Shown: positions 25,547 through 37,602 of the stretch, in pieces | How the letters are laid out: the number at the start of each line of letters is the position of its first letter | Position numbering within the stretch: position 1 is the first letter of the stretch | Assembly (NCBI GenBank): GCA_003024175.1 | Contig: MDYQ01000045.1 | Coordinates: 1 to 64,000, forward strand | Length of the DNA stretch: 64,000 bases | Direction: 5' to 3' | Origin: Planoprotostelium fungivorum | Lineage: Eukaryota; Evosea; Variosea; Cavosteliida; Cavosteliaceae | Notes under the pieces: model-generated | What the model saw: the letters and a program-made list of their open reading frames with translations, nothing else | The model's database searches: none | What the model was told of the DNA's origin: nothing | Position numbers and translations under genes: made by a program

Positions 25547-27279
25547 TCACAATTCTTCACGTTGCGTCTCTGCCTTGAACATCGGTCTCGCCTTCTCGAA
25601 GAAGGAACGGATGTCATCGTTAAGTGTCTTCGGCTCTTCTAACGCTGCAAAGTGGCCACCAGACTCTGGAGTTGAATACTGAACGAGATTGTAATAGTAT
25701 TCGACCTCCCAGCGTGCGTGCTTCATGGTTTCGGCGGGAAATTGAATGTATCCGGTAGGTTGTTGAATGTACAAGTCCTGTCCATGTGATCAATCCTCCA
25801 TCACCAACATCAGCATACAGATGATCGATCGTGACATCATCGATGTGTCACCTTGGCAATCTTGGAAAATTCTAGATGCTGCATCTCTTCGTAATAGAGA
25901 CGCATGGATGAGCCAATCGACTGAGTGAACCAGTAGATGTGAATGAAAGTTAAAAGCTCGTCTTTCGTGTAGATCTTTTCTAAATCTCCTCCCTTTAAAT
26001 CGGACCACCTGTTTCAACGTCACGAATGAATCAAGAGCGATGTCGATGCTTTACACCTGTAGTATTTGGACAAGAGATAAGCGGCTAATCCAGCAGGTGA
26101 ATCGTTCAGACCAACGGCTACGGTGTCAGGCCTTGAACGATCAGTCTAATTTTTGAGAATATGAAAGATTTCTTACTCTGTGGCCTGGATGTGTAGATAG
26201 CCCGCGCCTTGCAGACCAAAATCGATTAATCCTCTAAACCAATCGTAAACTTCTCCTCCCCACCATCTGAACGACACCGACATCAACATCCTATCACTCC
26301 ATCAGACGACCTGCGTACGTACCCTACGCATCACCTGGTCGTCGCTATGACACCCTTGTCGAACATTGAAGCCATGAATAGATTGATATGAACTCCCTCG
26401 CAATGCTCCCGATCGAGATTGGCAACGTGTGTCGACACGAGAGATCCCCAGTCTCCTCCTTGTACGATGTAACGGTCGTAATTCAATCGTTCCATCAGTT
26501 TGACAAAGAGGGATGCGATCTTCGGAACGTCGAAGCCTGATGGAACGATCAGTCGACGTGAAAATTTCGGAGAAGATTCTGACCCTTCTGGGTGGGGGGG
26601 CTGGAGAAACCGTAACCGGGCAGACTCGGACAAATGACGTCGAATGAAAGGCCGTTTTCCTCTTCTGTGATGGAGTTGGTTTAGAGAGAATAAATGGAAA
26701 TAAAAGGTGGTGGAGGGAGGTGCTCACCGTTGAGATAATGGAGGAGTTTCGTGCATTCTAGGAAGGTACCAGGCCAGCCGTGGGAGAAGAGGAGGGGATA
26801 AGAAGTCGAGGGGCTCTTGGATTTGGAATGGATGAAATGGATGGTGAGACCATCGATCTGGAGACGTCAGCCGGTAATGGATCAGGTGACGTACCTCCGT
26901 GGTGTATTGAGGGAATCGATTGAGTCTAGATTCTTCTGACCTCCAATCGTAAGATGTGTTCCAATGTTGAATGATTTCTGATGAGACGTAAGTATTTGAA
27001 ATGTGTACACAAAGGTTGAAATGGAATACCTCTAAGGAACTCGTAGTTGGTGCCGTATTCCCACCCAGCATTGGGTAGTTGAGCAGGTAATCGGGTCTGA
27101 CTCACGCGACGTTTGACTTCATCCACTTCGTCTTGCGGAATCTGTTTGCATTCGATTGCTGTACGATACACAAGTGCTCTCACCTCAATGCGAAAAGGTT
27201 TGATGGTTTCAACTGCATCTACCCAGACAAATGCAATCAATACGAGGAGAAGAACCAAACAAGTGTGTCGGATTTGCAT
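25547..27279 (-). CDS. EPHX1: Microsomal epoxide hydrolase (EPHX1-like)
   Basis: Alpha/beta-hydrolase that opens epoxides to diols, anchored in the ER membrane by its N-terminus. The first exon gives MQIRHTCLVLLLVLIAFVWV, a signal-anchor, then the family's N-terminal lid region with GWEYGTNYEFL. Following exons supply HGWPGTF (oxyanion-hole motif), GGDWGSLVSTHVANL with the nucleophilic aspartate, and near the end GGHFAALEEP with the catalytic histidine, in the order usual for the family. About nine exons. The start at 27279 gives the hydrophobic anchor and no earlier ATG is needed. A GATAAA lies some ten bases after the stop. Substrate cannot be inferred from sequence. Confidence 0.9.
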
Positions 27280-27382
27280 CTTTCTTTCGTCTGACTCTGA
27301 TGTGTTTTGGGGTTATTGGTCACGTGACAACACACACGAGTTGTTTGTCGTAAACAATTCAACATTTCAAATTTTATTGAAT

Positions 27383-27628
27383 ATGGACAAGCTTCAAAAG
27401 TTAGACACTCGATACAAGTTCATGTCTGAGAAGTATTTCGCTCTGTTCTTTGGTGGTAAGTTCATCTCTTCTTCCCTGAGAAGTACGATCAGAATCGATG
27501 ATGACGATCATGGAAAATCTCACCATTTCACGTCTGCTGCATTTTTCTTCAACATCAAATCACAATTCTTCCAGCTGAATCTGTTCGATCGTGAGACAAA
27601 CGGAAAAGTTCCGATCAAACTCAAGTGA
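27383..27628 (+). CDS. Small hypothetical protein (about 80 aa)
   Basis: Uninterrupted frame starting MDKLQKLDTRYKFMSEKYF and ending NGKVPIKLK. It sits 103 bases from the divergent epoxide hydrolase start and 17 bases from the convergent RNase H2A stop, so it fills a gap that otherwise has no gene. Internal GTAAGTT and TTCCAG sequences could make it a spliced gene, but I could not find a frame-preserving intron. I do not recognise the protein, and it may be spurious. Confidence 0.35.
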   Translation: MDKLQKLDTRYKFMSEKYFALFFGGKFISSSLRSTIRIDDDDHGKSHHFTSAAFFFNIKSQFFQLNLFDRETNGKVPIKLK

Positions 27629-27645
27629 TCATCATGATGACACTC

Positions 27646-28570
27646 TCACCTGACTAATGAAGGAAAACCAAAGATGGGATCCAATGTCTCTTCCATCCAT
27701 TTCTTCGTTTGAGGATCTGATGAGACGATCAGCGTTCTCTTCTTCTTTCTCTTCCTCTCACCTGATGGATAGCCCGAGTTGAAATCAGACGAGATTGTCT
27801 TCCTCTCTTTGAATTGCCAGTTCTTCAGTCTCGAATCTCGAATGACTTTGGCACAGATACTCGCCGCACTGACTATGGGAAAGAGACTATCTGCCTTGTT
27901 GCTCACTTTGATTTCGATGTCTGGAAATTGGCTCTTCAATTTGGCTTGGTATTTGGCTGGGGGTCCTACGGCATCGACGAAAACCTGTTTCATCGGTTGG
28001 TATGGAGGATGGTGATGGCGCATGTTGATGTGATTACCTCCGTGATGTTAGCGCCACGATCGAGGGCCTTCTGAATGAGGCCAGCTGCAGAGTCGTGTGA
28101 TATCGCATTCAGATTGATCTTGCCACTGATGTGAATTAGATGGTGATGATTGATGGTATGTCACATTCTGGACATCTTTCCAGAGAGATGTTCGGGCTCG
28201 ATAACGTCAATGATGTAGCCGATGTCGATGAGTTTTCCTGAATCTTCTTTATCATTCTGAAATCGTCTGATTCGATCGTAAAGAGCGTCTCTCTTGGCTT
28301 CGTTTAGAACTTTAGAATCTGTTGCCAGTGTCAGAGGATCTAACGGTGAGGAGCGTTACCTGCGAAACCCATTTTGGCCAAGATCTCTTTATTACTGACA
28401 GCCACATAAGCACAACCGTATATCATGGGTCCTATTCAAGTTGAATCTTCCACCTCTACATGATTCTCACCCAAAACACATCCTCTACCCGCCTCATCAA
28501 TGCCCAACACGCATGGTTCTTTCGATGCGATCAGCTTCTCTGCAACCCTCTCTGTCGGCAGTTGTTCCAT
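27646..28570 (-). CDS. RNASEH2A: Ribonuclease H2 subunit A
   Basis: Catalytic subunit of RNase H2, which cuts RNA in RNA-DNA hybrids and removes single ribonucleotides from DNA in the nucleus. The N-terminal exon has MEQLPTERVAEKLIASKEP then GIDEAGRG, holding the first two acidic catalytic residues. The C-terminal exon has FVDAVGPPAKYQAKL, KADSLFPIVSAASICAKV (further acidic site residue and the conserved SAASICAKV block), GYPSGE, TKKWMEE and DPIFGFPSLVR, matching eukaryotic RNASEH2A to the end. Five or six small exons; length is about normal. The ATG at 28570 is the first in frame. Divergent from the LRR receptor at 28888. Confidence 0.93.
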
Positions 28571-28887
28571 GATGTGACACCCGATGCGGTTTCAATTGTT
28601 GAAAAGGCGGGAAATATGAATGAAACTTTTATTTTCCATTGCCCATTTTTTCCTTCTTGATTGTGTTAGGATCAAAGGTCTACAGTACAGGTATCTATTG
28701 ATGTATAAGTTGGATCGAGATTCAGCGTCTCGGCTTGTTCCTGGCAAGAGCTTACATGCTGTACTCTTTCGCGAAACGAAGCCAACACAGAGGCAAGTTA
28801 AGGTAGACGAGGTAAAGGCAAGTGTCATACGGCGAGGTTGAGGTGACACAAACTGACGCACTCGTGCTCCGAGGCGGTTACTGAAAT
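28571..28887. other. Divergent promoter region between RNase H2A and LRR receptor genes
   Basis: About 317 bases between two divergent starts. Nothing but presumed promoters and 5' leaders; no conserved element recognised. Confidence 0.45.
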
Positions 28888-31800
28888 ATGGACAGACAGC
28901 GCGGAGAAGTGATGAGGGCGGTGGCTATCATCGTCCTCTATTTCATCTCGATCGTTCACGCCGACCAATTTAATGATTTGGGCGCATTTTATGCTCAGAC
29001 TGGAGGTGCACATCGAAGACGATTTCCAGGCGATTGATTCATGGGACAGGTGCTTTTTGGCTGAATAATACGGGATGGAGCACTCTCAATCTGACCTTCT
29101 GTAACGCCAATAGGATATATGGACTGGAATGCTCAAATGACCTCGTGACGAAAATCAATTTATCGAACAATAACCTTACCGGGTCTTTCGAAATGGTACC
29201 TTGGTCAAACTTCTCCTCACTCACACACTTGAATCTGTCGGGGAATGCACTGACTGGTGATGGAATGTAGTACAAATGGCATCTGAAATTTATTCGTAGG
29301 CCTACCAAGGAGTTTTGAACAATTAGTGAAGAACATGATCGAGCTCGATCTGTCTCGAAACCAGTTGCAATACACGTTTGGCCAATTGGATATGATGAAG
29401 AGTGAAGATACGTTCCATTTGTTACTCCTCACCTCCATCAGATCTCACCACTTTTCGCATCCACACTAATCGATTTGATCTCAACGGCAACTTTCCTTCC
29501 ACTCTTCAGTACTTTGATATAGGAGACAACCCAATTCTAAATTTACCTTTTGCTTGGATGGATGTACATGGCCTTGTCTATGTAGATCTGAGCAACATCG
29601 CCGCGGGCAACTTCGATTATGTAACCTTGAACCTCGCTAATCTCACAGACTTCATTTCAAATAATAACCGACCCTCATCAACAGGATTTCCAACGGGTTG
29701 GTGAGCGGATACACATCATCGCCATCATGTGCTGGACTCATCATGTCTCAGGAATACTCCTAACCTCCGGACATTACAACTGAGAAACAACACTTTGACT
29801 ACGCTGTTTTCGAACTGGACCAAGCTACAATATGTGGACGTCTCAAACAACGATCTCACGATTCTTCCCAACTGGATCAACCAGACAACCAATGCCTATC
29901 ACATCGATTTCAGTCATAACACAAGTGAGTGCTGATGCAGTTCATGATGTGTGGTGACGATGAAAGTGATGAACGACAACATCACTGTGTTCGAGACTTA
30001 CACCAACTTGACTTATCTGGACTTGTCCTCCTCCCGTATCACTGGTAACGTGACAGACAACATCCTGACCCACCTAACATGTGAGATGAATTTTTATACG
30101 CATCCAAGAGTATCTCACATCCACTACAACGAGATGACCCTCTCAGACTTGAATCTCACTGCCACATCGATCAAATACATCGATGCTACCAGTGTTGTAG
30201 CTCCCACAACTTGTGCCATCTCAAATATCACAAACCTCTTATGTAACAACAATAATCTCACGAGAGCATGTGAAGTGACATCGTGCACGGTGTGTAGGCA
30301 TCGTCCGATCGATTCTGATGGTTTCAGCCGTTTCCAACGTCTTCCCCCGCATCATTCTCCACTACATCGTCTACCACATCAAGTACCACATCGTCTACCA
30401 CATCAAGTACCACATCGTCTACCACATCAAGTACCACATCGTCTACCACATCATCTAGTACCACATCCCCATCGAGTACATCGAGTACATCGAGTACATC
30501 CAGCACATCCAGTACATCCGATACATCCAGTACATCCAGTACATCATCTACAACATCCGACACGTCATTCAATTCAAGTTCCTCATCGTCAGAACCCAGC
30601 ACCACCATCGCATCCACCACCACATCCAATCTGACCATCTGTGAACAACTATTCAACAACAATCACACCTGGTCCCCCGATGTCACCCTATCTCAAGTCA
30701 AGGTGACGATCACCACAATAACCATATCAACATTTCCAGGATCTACTTCAATCCAATAGAAGTGACGTACAGGAATGTTACAACGATCTACAAGCCTCTC
30801 TCCCCCTTCTCCTCTTGTCTTCACGAGAGAGAGTATTCATCTCTACACCCCAACTCTCCATCACTACATACAGGGTGATGACGTTATCACATGTCATCGT
30901 CTCACCCTGTACAGCTGTCGGACTCCATAGGTAACCAGAGCTTGACCCTGTCATTCAACGACAGTAAATCTTCCGCGATTCTTCCGGGAGAAGTCTTGGA
31001 AAAATTTGCGAATGCCACGGCCATATTGACTGCCCTACGCTTCAACCCCTACGGTAAATACAGCGGTGGAAACATGTGGGGGTCACGTGACATAGAAGGG
31101 TCTGACGTGTACAGATCGGATCACGTGACCACCCTGTCCTTGTACCGCTCCGATGGTTCCATCATCAGCGTGGAGAACACCCCCCAACCGATCATCGTAC
31201 AATTGGGTTACCCTCCTGAGAGTGAGATTTCACTGAAATTTCGAATCTGACGTCACCAGGTAACTCGCTTGTCTGCGTGTGGAAGAGAGAAGCGAACGAT
31301 GCGTGGTCGACTGAAGGTTGTAACGCGATTATAACGACGGCCAATCTCACAGCTTGTCAATGTAATCATTTGACCAGCTTCACCACTGCAAATTTACCTG
31401 ACAAACCAAACGCTGATTTGTCCGCTCAACCGAAGAACGTACTGGGAGTAGGTGAGAAAATCGGTGGAAATTTCGTTTCGTACGTACTGAACGCCACCAG
31501 CTCTCGGAGTTTCGTTGAGTTTTCTCTTTGTCTTCTTGGTCATCGGTGCCGTCGTTGCTCTCGTTTTGGCGCGTAAGAAGAGGAAGATGATGAAGAGGTT
31601 GTCTGATCTACAATTGGGAATCATCGATAAGAACAATATACCGCAGGAAGCCATGGAGATCGAGACCGTGAGACCCTCTGAGATTCAGGGCGGAAAGATG
31701 CAATTGAAAGCTCTATATCAGGTGATCATGATCGCATCATTCATCATCACGCATCGTCATCATCATCGTGAGCTGATGTCTATACAGGGTGCACCTGTGA

Positions 31801-32867
31801 CCCTCCTGCGATATGAAACCGATAAGACTTACCAAATCGTGTTAGAGAAACTGAGAGTGAGTCGTACATCTGTCGAATCGTTCCATTGATTGACACCGAC
31901 ACAGATGCTCAAGCATACAAACATTGTACAATACCTGGGAACTTATTCTCTCGATCAGATCAACTACATCGCTGTAGAGAGAATAGACGGAGGAAATCTG
32001 GACACCCTCATCACCGCGGGACATTATCCGGAACAAGCGGCGGAGAAGATGTGAGTTTTCGTCGAATTCTCACCGAGTTTTCTCATAGCTGTACAGGGTG
32101 ACGCAGATCACTGGAGCGATCACTTATCTGTTGAATAACGACATCATCTACAAACACTTGTGCTGTGAGAAGATTTTGTACACGACAGCAGAGGGAGGAA
32201 AGAGCTACGTGTTGAAGTTGTGGGATTTCGAACCAAATTTGAGCATTCCAGCGCAGTACAGAGTGAGTGGTTCATCAGCACGTGGAGAATCATCACTCGA
32301 CTGTCATCGCAACATCACATCAACAGCAACATCGCATCAGCAGGTGACTAACCCCGAGCAGGCACCGGAATCAACCAAAGACCTCTTCTCGCCTTCGTCC
32401 GACATCTATTCCCTCGGTGTGGTTCTCTTGGAGATCCTTCAAAAGCAGCTCCTGTCACAGGCACAGGTCCATCTCTTCGCAGCACGCAACACCATCGCCC
32501 CCGTCGATGAAGAGATCGTGAACACGGATTCAAAGAGCATGAAATTGGCCATCAAATGGTAAGTACATCTTTATCTCACCATGTGATCTCCTGCATTCGA
32601 GCCTTCCATCTGATATGAAGATGGATGTGTGTCTAATCGATTGTCAGTGTCCACCAGGATTCCTCTCAGCGTGCTACTTTGCAAGATCTGACTTCTGCTC
32701 TCGCTTCTCAGCCCATGCAGAAACAGAAGAGATCAGATTCATCCGTCGATGATGATAGTCACGAAGAATACGAAACCTCTGAGGCCATCGAACAGAGAGG
32801 AGAAAACAGTGTGACCAAGTACGATGCCCCAGCCGATGTGTTTCCATCAGCGGGTTCAAACGTGTAG
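28888..32867 (+). CDS. Receptor 4: LRR ectodomain - Ser/Thr stalk - GAIN/GPS - TM - pseudokinase
   Basis: Starts MDRQRGEVMRAVAIIVLYF, a signal peptide or anchor, then an LRR N-cap (GAFWLNNTGW) and leucine-rich repeats such as INLSNNNLTG, HLNLSGNALTG, ELDLSRNQL and LQYVDVSNNDLT over about 29040-30240. A Ser/Thr-rich stalk follows (30350-30620), then a GAIN-like region and GPS (about 31265-31385) with CQCNHLTSF; the HL/T cleavage site is present. One membrane helix (about 31505-31570) precedes a kinase fold (about 31790-32700) that has lost every key residue: the VAIK lysine region reads VTLLRYE, HRD is YKH, the loop Asn is Lys, and DFG is DFE. It shares the GPS-TM-pseudokinase chassis with receptors 1-3 but has a different ectodomain. 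Signalling by scaffolding is inferred. Confidence 0.8.
30350..30620 (+). repeat. Ser/Thr-codon tandem repeat in receptor 4 stalk
   Basis: Repeats of TCAAGTACCACATCGTCTAC-like units change into repeats of TCGAGTACA and CCAGTACATC. In the gene's frame they encode SSTTSSTT and STSSTSS rods. It is the counterpart of the receptor 2 stalk. Confidence 0.75.
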
Positions 32868-33025
32868 ACGTGTGATACACATGGTCACGGATACCTTTAA
32901 AATGTAAAATGAATGATACCACTACCTCACAACGATGTCTTTAGATACATGTATTGATGTCGGCCTTTGTTTCGTATTGAAATTCCGACAACTTTAAATC
33001 ATTTTCTCACGGTTACACATCTCAA

Positions 33026-34505
33026 ATGGATGAGCTGACGACGGCAGCGTCTGCCTTTGGACCTATAAGACTTCGACAGCGGGTAGCTTGTGAGTTGATC
33101 TCATGTTTTACTGATATTCACATCATCAATGATGTTCACACATGCAGGTGATGCTTGTCGCAAAAGCCACGCCAGTTGCGATACACGTGAGATATCGCAT
33201 CTTGACATCTTCTAACAGAGACAGATCGTCCTTGCCCCCGTTGCATTCGGAAAGGAATCACCTGCAAAGAACCCACCGTAGGTCGGCCTCGACGGCAGCA
33301 GACGTCGAGTATCGCCATCCCAACCACCCCATCATCAGATTCAATCGAAATCAGAAGCACTATACATAGTCTATCCGACCCTACGCCGGACGAACTCGAA
33401 GACCTCTTTTTATCATGGCACGCCGCTCCACATGGTCAGACTCAATCTTCCATTATGAACTTTCAAAATGGCGACGATGGAATATTGGAGACGTTAGAAC
33501 TCATCGATCGACAATTGAACGACCGAGGAGAGCCTCCATCTCTGACCGTCTTAACCCCCGAGAGAGACACACTCATCCGAAGGAGGTTCAACCGACTGTG
33601 AGCCACCCCAACACATTTCACCACGTCTAACTCTCAGCAGAGGATACGATGTGTCCAATGACGAGTTGGTTTGGAGAGCGATCAACGAGACGATCGGCTA
33701 CATCCGCGAGCACTGCACGATCCAACAGAAGAGGAGGTTATGGACCACATTTCAACAGAGCATCAGCGTGAGAATTTGATATCCAACCGTGATCGATCTC
33801 ATTTCATTTTACTCTCTTCTCTGTATAAGCAAGTTAATTTTGAACAAAATTGACGGTTGTGATACAGGACAGTATACGGATGGCTAGAGATGTACAGGTG
33901 ATGATCATACAAATCCAAGTTTATTCTGAATATCGTTCAGATACCTACTATCATATGGAAGAGAGGTGATGCACACGAATGCTCCGTTTCCTTATGCAAA
34001 TGACAGATGCTATTTATTATATCAATCAAGCTTATTCTGATGTCACGGGTGAGTCACGTCGTTTGTTAGATTCGAGAGAAATTTACGAGAGACGTGCAGG
34101 CTTTCCAGAGGGTGATCCGGGGGAGACCTTGACTATGTTCGATTTGGTCAGGCCATCACTTTTAGCTGCCACACGTGCTGTGGTAGCTCAGATCTATTTA
34201 GACGGACACATCAAGAAATATCAAATGGTGAGCTGATTCATGACGATCATCATCCCCATCATTATCATCATCACATCCGTTCATCTCATCCTGATCAGAT
34301 GGACCAACCATTGATCAAGAGAGACGGCACCACCATCCGGTGTTCTTTCATCTGCACCGTGAAGCGGGACGTCTTTGGCTTCCTGGAATACCTCGTCGGC
34401 CACTGCATCTTCGGTACGACAGAAAACACGGGGACGGTCATCATCGCCCCCGACGGCAAATCCGTATTCTTCAAGGATCGAAACATAGAGATAAAAGGCG
34501 TGTAA
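33026..34505 (+). CDS. Zn2Cys6 (GAL4-type) transcription factor with PAS-like domain
   Basis: The N-terminal exons join to give ACDACRKSHASC, then DTQTDRPCPRCIRKGITC, the CX2CX6CX7CX2CX6C binuclear zinc cluster of fungal-type regulators, followed by a basic GRPRRQQT linker. A 41-nt intron at about 33970-34010 must be removed to fuse IPTIIWKR to DAIYYINQAYSDVTG, which starts a PAS-like region; the end reads CSFICTVKRDVFGFLEYLVG. Zinc cluster plus PAS is the layout of the Ert1/AcuK gluconeogenesis regulators, and the IPTIIWKR block resembles them; the target pathway here is inference only. Known outside fungi in amoebozoans. Length is about 400 residues. It converges on the VIT-VWA gene with about 100 bases between stops. 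Confidence 0.8.
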
Positions 34506-34607
34506 TAGGATGTTATCATCTTCTACTCGTCCAACGCTTACAACTTGTATGATCGTAATGTGAATAAGAATCGTTAACGCTTAGGTGTTACAATGGTTTC
34601 TTTATCT

Positions 34608-37602
34608 TTAAAGAGCCTTTACGAATGCTTCGGCCTGCGCCGTCCAACCATCAGCGCTCAATTTCTTATCGGCAGCCTCCTTCTTCATCCAGTTCTTCGC
34701 CTTTCTCACGGACAGCTGCCACAGATCCTTCTCTCCTCCCATCTTCTTCTCCAGATACTCCACCACGACAGCCACCAACAGAACCTCTAAAGCGGCGTCG
34801 CTCTTGTCCTTGGCTGCCTTCTTCAGGTCCTCCCAGGTGAAGCCGAGAAGAGAAGCGACGGCGCGGTCGAAAGAACCCGTCGCCGTCTGCTTCGATAGGA
34901 TGTTCTGCAGTCCTCCTCCACTGCCAGAAGGCATCGAGGATTGCTTCCTCTCTTTGGTGGAGTAAGAGGGGGAGACGCTCTTCTTCATCTTCTGCATGGG
35001 TGCCTGCAGGACCTTCTCTTCTTCAAGGTCGGACATGGATGGAAGGCTCGAGTAGCAGTCCAACTGTGAGGGTGCGGGGGATCGAGACACGCGAGAGAGA
35101 CTGATGGGTGCCGGTGGTGGAGCCATGCATGCGGAGGGCATGGAGAAACTTGGTGGAGGAGGTGGAGCCATGCCGAAGGACATGGGAGGGCCACCCGAAG
35201 GCATGGACTTGTAAGCCATGGGTGCGTTCAATTGGTGGAGACCTGCCGGGGGTGGGGCAGGGAGGTAGTTCGCGTATTGGAAGGAAGAACCTTCGTTCGA
35301 AATAGAAGACAAGTTCACTTGCTGTGGTGTCTCCACCGCGGCTTCCTTGTTGTTCGATTCGTCGACTGTAAGGGTCGTCAGCGTCGCGTGTAGAGGATGA
35401 GAGGTGACTCACTCGCAACGAAGGCAGTCTGTTGAGATAAGACACCAGTGGCCAGGGAGATGGCGAGTATCTCCTTTGTGATGTCGTCGGCCGATTTACC
35501 TTCCACGAGGGAGCCACTCTCCTTGTGTAGATAACTCCTGCCCGCTTGTAGACTGTCAATGATGGATCGACCGTACAATCTATTCGCGTCAGTCTTGCCA
35601 TTCACGTCTGATGCATGTCACCTCGTGAGAATGAGATCCTCGTCCACCCTTGCGGGAGCCTGATCGAGCTTAACGGTCACCTGTTCAACCGTCAGTTTGA
35701 ATTTCAAACCCTTCCGTACCTTCTGCGACCAATCTTTCTTCCCCACTTTGGCAGTCAGAGTGGCTGTCACCTTCTGGTCGGTCAACTTTGACATTTCAGA
35801 GTCGTCGAGGCGGATGTAGACGGTCAATTGGTTTCCGGAGAAGAGAGGAGGCACGTGATAAGGTGTCTGCCTCAGCTACCATCGAGTCAGAGACGAGTCC
35901 ACTCCACCGCAACTCACCGCGGGGAAGGTCTTCTTCAGGTGTCCCCAGTCCATCTTGAGCTGTCACTTCGTGTCAGTCTGACGTTTCGATTCTCCACGAT
36001 GCTCACGTGAGTCAGGGAGGGCTTCATGGCTCGGTTCATCTGTCGCATGACGGCGGCGTGCATGTTACCCTCGCTGATGAATTCGCATTGACCGTTCGCA
36101 GCTTCTGCGATTCCCTTGACTAATTTGTGGTCGACACCACTGCCGATACCGAAAGTGAAGATCCTCGTGTTGTGGGAATCCATCTTGGCCATTTGAATGC
36201 ACGAAGTCGGATCGTCTACCTGTACGGAGTCAATCTACAGCGTTGTAGACGGTGATCACCTCTCCGTCGGTGAGGAGGAAGACTTGACGGGAGAGGCCCT
36301 CGAAGGTGGGAGCGTTCAAGATCATACGTAAGGGGTTGTACAGGGAGGTACCACCCAAATCGGCGTCACGGTGGGAGTTGGCCGTCACGGCTTCGTCTAA
36401 AGATTTCTGGTTGTACTTGACACTCTTCTCCCACATGCTGCGATGAGAAGAACCGAAATCGATCATGTTGAAGTGGCAGCTCTGTGGGAGAGCGCGGAGC
36501 AGCATATCCACGGTTTGGTTGACCTGCGGACGTCAGGTGGTTGTCGTGGAGACGTGAAGACGTACCGCACGGATGGACGAGCCACTCATGGAGCCAGAAC
36601 AATCGATGAGGAAGATGACTTCGGTGTTGATCTGAAGGGGCGTCAGGAGCGGTCGACATGATGTGCAATCACCTCCTCATTGTCTTCGGCTTCGGTCATG
36701 TCGGGGTGGAAAGTGAAAGAGGCGACGGTCGCTCCCTTTCCATCCTTCTCGGTAAGACCGACGGGGCTGGACATCATCAGATCTTCGAACTCGACATGGT
36801 CCATCTGCACCTGAATGAGTCCTTCACGATGACTCTCATGGATAGAACTGTGTTATCTGGGATGAAAGCGGTGACGTTCTTTCCATCAGACTCCAAATCA
36901 CAGTTGCCTTCGATCTTGACGAGAGGAGATGTGGTTGAAACGGATGCAGAGAAGGGAATGGCCGTCTTGTTGATGCCTCGACTGCCGATGGAGAAGAGAT
37001 CATCGGTTGGTTCATCTTGAGATGGACCATTGACCGATCGGTTGGCTGGCAGCTCAAAGAAGATCTTATCCTCTACGTAGGATAGCTCGGTCACGTAGGT
37101 GAGGACGAGAGTGACCTGCTTGCCGGCCTCGAGACTTCCCACGGAACATTTGAAACTGCCATCGTCCACTGCACGCGTGAATGGAGATCTTAGAGAGGAG
37201 ATGGAAAGCTTTACCTTGTTCGGAGAGGTAAGCACCGTGACCGGAAGCCAATGCATCGTCATAACTGGCCTTCGCCTTTGATTTCTCTTTGAGAACACTG
37301 CGGACGATACGTCCATCGACATCCGCGTAGAAGGAAGAGACCTGAACGTGTTTGAGTCGAAGAGAAATGAGAGACAATCCTCACTGTGGCCGTCTTCGAA
37401 AGAGGGTATGTGTATGAGATCTCTTGCAATTTGTTGGACTCGTTCTTGAATGTCTGTCTAACGGTCACACGAGCCGATAGATCGGTAATGTGTGCGTGGA
37501 CGGAGGCAGTGACCTCTGTGACCTTCTCGACCGGCGTCTGTCTGATGTATCCCTTCCAACGTTAGAAGATGATCTCTTTCAGAAACCACTCACTCTGCAC
37601 AT
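34608..37602 (-). CDS. VIT and VWA domain protein 1
   Basis: Cytosolic-type protein with an N-terminal VIT domain (VHAHITDLSARVTVRQTFKN, EISYTYPLSKTATV), then a von Willebrand A domain with an intact MIDAS: IFLIDCSGSMSGSS, GGTSLYNPLR and FLLTDGE. A Pro/Met-rich linker (about 35000-35330) leads to a C-terminal helical domain (GSFDRAVASLLGFTWEDLKKA, SVRKAKNWMKKE) shared with the paralogue at 51853. The layout resembles Dictyostelium VWFA/VIT proteins and the VIT-VWA part of PARP4; there is no PARP domain. Metal-dependent protein binding is expected, partner unknown. The start at 37602 (MCRGYIRQTP after splicing) is supported by the paralogue, which starts MCIGTVHNA. A GATAAAG directly follows the stop. 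Confidence 0.85.
36233..36250 (-). repeat. Intronic dyad, transcript sense GTCTACA-ACGC-TGTAGAT
   Basis: In the 40-nt intron 36220-36259 of VIT-VWA protein 1, right after FLLTDGE. The paralogue has an intron at the identical position (53126-53172) with only the 3' half of the motif. Confidence 0.75.
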
